64,000 bases of DNA, from the NCBI GenBank assembly GCA_021295965.1, contig JAGWBI010000004.1:33831-97830 (forward strand). The letters run 5' to 3'. Source of the DNA: Dehalococcoidia bacterium. Lineage in GTDB: Bacteria > Chloroflexota > Dehalococcoidia > Lucifugimonadales > UBA3495. Below, in pieces: positions 61,965 to 64,000 of this stretch. How positions within the stretch are numbered: position 1 is the first letter of the stretch; each line of letters opens with the position of its first letter. A program made the position numbers and the translations under genes. The notes under the pieces are model-generated. The model had not been told where the DNA came from. It did not search any database and saw only the letters and a program-made list of their open reading frames with translations.

Positions 61965-62507
61965 CTCTTAGCTAAACGTCCGCAGAACCAGTCGTAATCG
62001 AAACCATGATTGCCAAACCAGTAAAACAGTCGTCCAACATGTTGAGGTTGAGAAAGATTCTCCGCCAGTTCTGAGGATCCCCACCAAACGAACTCAACCT
62101 GCACATTGCGTTGTTGTGCCCAGCCAATCCACTTCTGGACGTGTTGGTTCCACCTGTCCATGGCCGACGTCTGTCCTGATATCCGGCCATCAGCCCTATC
62201 GACCGGAGCGCAAATAAAATAACGCGTCAAGTTGGGATGCTTGTCGAGGGCAGTGCTGACCGACCCCCGATTTGATTGAATTGAGGATCTCCAAACGAGC
62301 CGACAAAGTACTTTGCTTGCCAACCCCATTCGTCCCCATGGGCAGTATGCAATAGCACTCGACGCCAGCGTCGGGATTCCCGGTGCGCGTGAATCTGGCA
62401 TCGATTGGCGCCTAGACTCGCGCAAGCTGGGCACAGAGCTCTTCGAAGCCAGCGCTCTGCGACCCGTCCAACGAGCGAATGTTATTCCAATTAGTCGATA
62501 CCATCAT
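61965..62507 (-). pseudogene. Mrr-like nuclease domain of a large defence-type protein, decayed N-terminal fragment
   Basis: From ATG 62507 the minus strand reads MMVSTNWNNIRSLDGSQSAGFEELCAQLARV, then TAG (62412), then in the same frame APIDARFTRTGNPDAGVECYCI. A frameshift near 62340 leads to HGDEWGWQAKYFVGSFGDPQFNQ. Another leads to STALDKHPNLTRYFICAPVDRADG, NVQVEFVWWGSSELAENL and GRLFYWFGNHGFDYDWF. The NPDAGVE ... WQAK pair fits the D ... QxK of Mrr-type PD-(D/E)XK nucleases. I have seen this domain type at the N-terminus of large NTPase defence proteins. The NTPase part is absent, cut off where the IS701 remnant begins. Confidence 0.65.
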
Positions 62508-62580
62508 GCCCAAGTATCGGCAGCTCGTGATCCGATAGCCAACGGACCAGAGTGGTCGCAGGAAGGGGACCGGCCCAAGC

Positions 62581-64000
62581 TCAACGAGGTCCGATTTCCG
62601 ACGTCGCGTCCCCTGCCCCCAAATCCCCCGCGATCTCCTCCAGCTGTTCCACATGATCTCCTCGGCGATCTGGTCGGGCGGCGGCAGGTTTTCGGAGTCC
62701 TCCAGGCTCTTGTCGCGCAGCCAGAAGATGTCCAGGTTGGCCTTGTCCCGCTGGGTCAGCTCGTCATAGGTGAAGCGGCGGAACCGCTCGGACTCCTCCC
62801 GCTGCGCCCGGTCGTCGGCGCGGTAGCAGGACACGAAATCGTCCAGGTGCGCGCGGGTCAGCGGGTTGGTTTTCAGGGTGAAGCGCTGGTTGGTGCGGAG
62901 GTCGTAGATCCACAGCTCCCGCGTCCAAGGCGTCTCGCTGGCCGGCCTGCGGTCGAAGAACAGCACGTTGGCCTTGACCCCCTGGGCGTAGAACACGCCG
63001 GTGGGCAGGACGTCGCACTCGTGGAGCAGCCGGCGGCGGATGGTCTCGCCGGCGCCGCCCTCGAACAGCACGTTGTCGGGCAGGACGATGGCCGCACTGC
63101 CGGTGGTATTCAGCAGCGTGCGGACGTGCTGCAGGAAGCTCAGCTGCCGGTTGCCGGTGGTCGCCCAGAAATCGGGACGCTCCACTGTCAGGCTCTGCCG
63201 CTCCGTCCTGCCCTCCTCGTTGACGAAGGTCAGCGTGGACGTGCGGCCGAAGGGCGGGTTGGTCAGCACCATGTCGTAGTGATCATCGGGTTGCGCGCGC
63301 AGGCTGTCGTCCACCCTGATGTTGGGCTGGTCGCCGCCGATGCCGTGGAGGTACAGGTTCATCACGCCCAGCCGCGCCGCGCTGTCCACGATCTCCCACC
63401 CGTGCAGCGCGTCGTTGCGCAGAAAGTCCGACTGCTCGCGGTTCATGGTCGGGTTGTGCTGGTGGACATACTCGTGGGCGGCCAGCAGGAACCCGCCGGT
63501 GCCGCAGGCGGGATCGCAGAGGGTGGTGTCCGGCCCGGGCCGCATCACGTCCACGATGGCCTGGATGAGCGGGCGCGGCGTGAAGTACTGGCCGGCGCCG
63601 GTCTTCACGTCCTGGGCGTTGCGCTCCAGCAACGACTCGTAGGCCTCGCCCTTCACGTCGGCGCTGAGGCCGTGCCAGTTCTCGCTGTCAATGAGTTCCT
63701 TGACCAGCCGGGTCAGCATGGCGGGTTCCTAGATGCGGCTCTGCGCCTTGCCGAAGATCACGCCCAGCGTGCCCGGCTGGTGGGACAGGGTTTCCAGGAT
63801 GTGGCGATAGTGGACGTCCAGCTCCGCGCCGTCCCGCGCCGTCAGGCTGGGCCAGTCGCAGCCCACAGGAATGGGCAGCGGCTGATGGTCGGAGAGCAGC
63901 GATAGCGGCGGCTGGGTGAGCTCGTGCATCATCTTGAGGAAGATGAGGTAGGTGAGCTGCTCCAGGTAGTCGCCGTAGGACAGGCCGGCGTTGCGTAGCA
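62581..64000 (-). pseudogene. hsdM: Type I restriction-modification DNA methyltransferase HsdM, broken and running off the window
   Basis: The right edge encodes RNAGLSYGDYLEQLTYLIFLKM, the HsdM N-terminal domain, continuing to GVIFGKAQSRI-TAG (63731-63729) and resuming in frame as EPAMLTRLVKELIDSENWHGL. SAM-binding DPACGTGGFLLAAHEYV and catalytic LTNPPFGRTS (N6-adenine type) are intact. Near 62660 a one-base shift moves EEIM into VEQLEEIAGDLGAG, whose stop would be at 62581. So one nonsense and one frameshift lesion break an otherwise normal gene. The 5' end is outside the window, and HsdS/HsdR are not seen. Confidence 0.88.

Noticed and set aside
43718-64000. Recurrent in-frame TAG (43925, about 46233, 62412, 63729) as possible stop-codon recoding
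   Set aside because: The same genes also carry frameshifts, one other case is TGA, and apparently normal genes such as pspAA and the 32343..33416 gene end in TAG. Decay explains the pattern.
1-64000. tRNA or rRNA genes
   Set aside because: No GGTTCRA-type arms with acceptor pairing and no rRNA core sequence were seen on reading both strands. A tRNAscan or covariance search would settle it.

Overview
This is a GC-rich bacterial chromosomal window with short intergenic gaps and many ATGA/GTGA start-stop overlaps. CaiB-type CoA-transferases, hydantoinase, FMN hydroxy-acid oxidase, SDR, MFS and peptide-type ABC genes, plus many dispersed palindromes, suggest an uncultivated Chloroflexota-like (SAR202/Dehalococcoidia-type) organism. 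That placement is an inference from gene content. I saw no rRNA, tRNA or CRISPR array.

1-26.5 kb is ordinary metabolic and housekeeping sequence: a DUF1015 protein, an APH-fold kinase, a remarkable Asp/Thr-repeat surface protein, two translationally coupled CoA-transferases, a GAF histidine kinase with two Rcp1-like receivers, NYN and GIY-YIG proteins, hydantoinase, a D-2-hydroxyacid dehydrogenase, an Asp-box protein, an MFS carrier, a Cu+ ATPase with a YHS protein, SecA, a PcrA/UvrD helicase and an FMN-dependent hydroxy-acid oxidase.

26.9-40.2 kb is the most interesting region. A transglutaminase-like protein is coupled by a 4-nt overlap to a 1024-aa divergent SecA paralogue. These are followed by a lipoprotein and an unknown protein. 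Next to them is a PspA envelope-stress module: DUF4178 and tandem DUF350 on one strand, and a small membrane protein, PspA and PspAA on the other, sharing a divergent promoter region. DUF3326, a carboxynorspermidine decarboxylase (nspC) and a Kv-type potassium channel complete the block. PspA, DUF350, DUF4178, polyamine genes and channels are known companions. The coupled transglutaminase-like/SecA-like pair is the part I do not know as a described system. The housekeeping SecA lies about 6 kb upstream, so the second one is accessory.

40.2-54 kb is a decay zone: broken IS701-like, second DDE, IS21 istB and IS630 elements, a frameshifted RCC1-repeat lipoprotein and a dead iron/B12-type ABC operon. 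It also holds an intact peptide/nickel-type ABC operon (binding protein and two permeases, no ATPase) behind a cobalamin riboswitch, and Doc and PIN/Phd toxin-antitoxin genes. Tiny palindromes (TCCGCC-N3-GGCGGA and CCCGTATCnAGTA...) sit inside the transposase reading frames, several of them in frame, like Rickettsia palindromic elements.

54-64 kb carries an SDR, a coiled-coil PD-(D/E)XK-like protein, an alpha/beta hydrolase, a frameshifted cupin and amidase, a HAD phosphatase, a second decayed IS701 copy, a broken Mrr-like nuclease domain and a partial hsdM with nonsense and frameshift lesions: a degraded restriction/defence locus running off the right edge.
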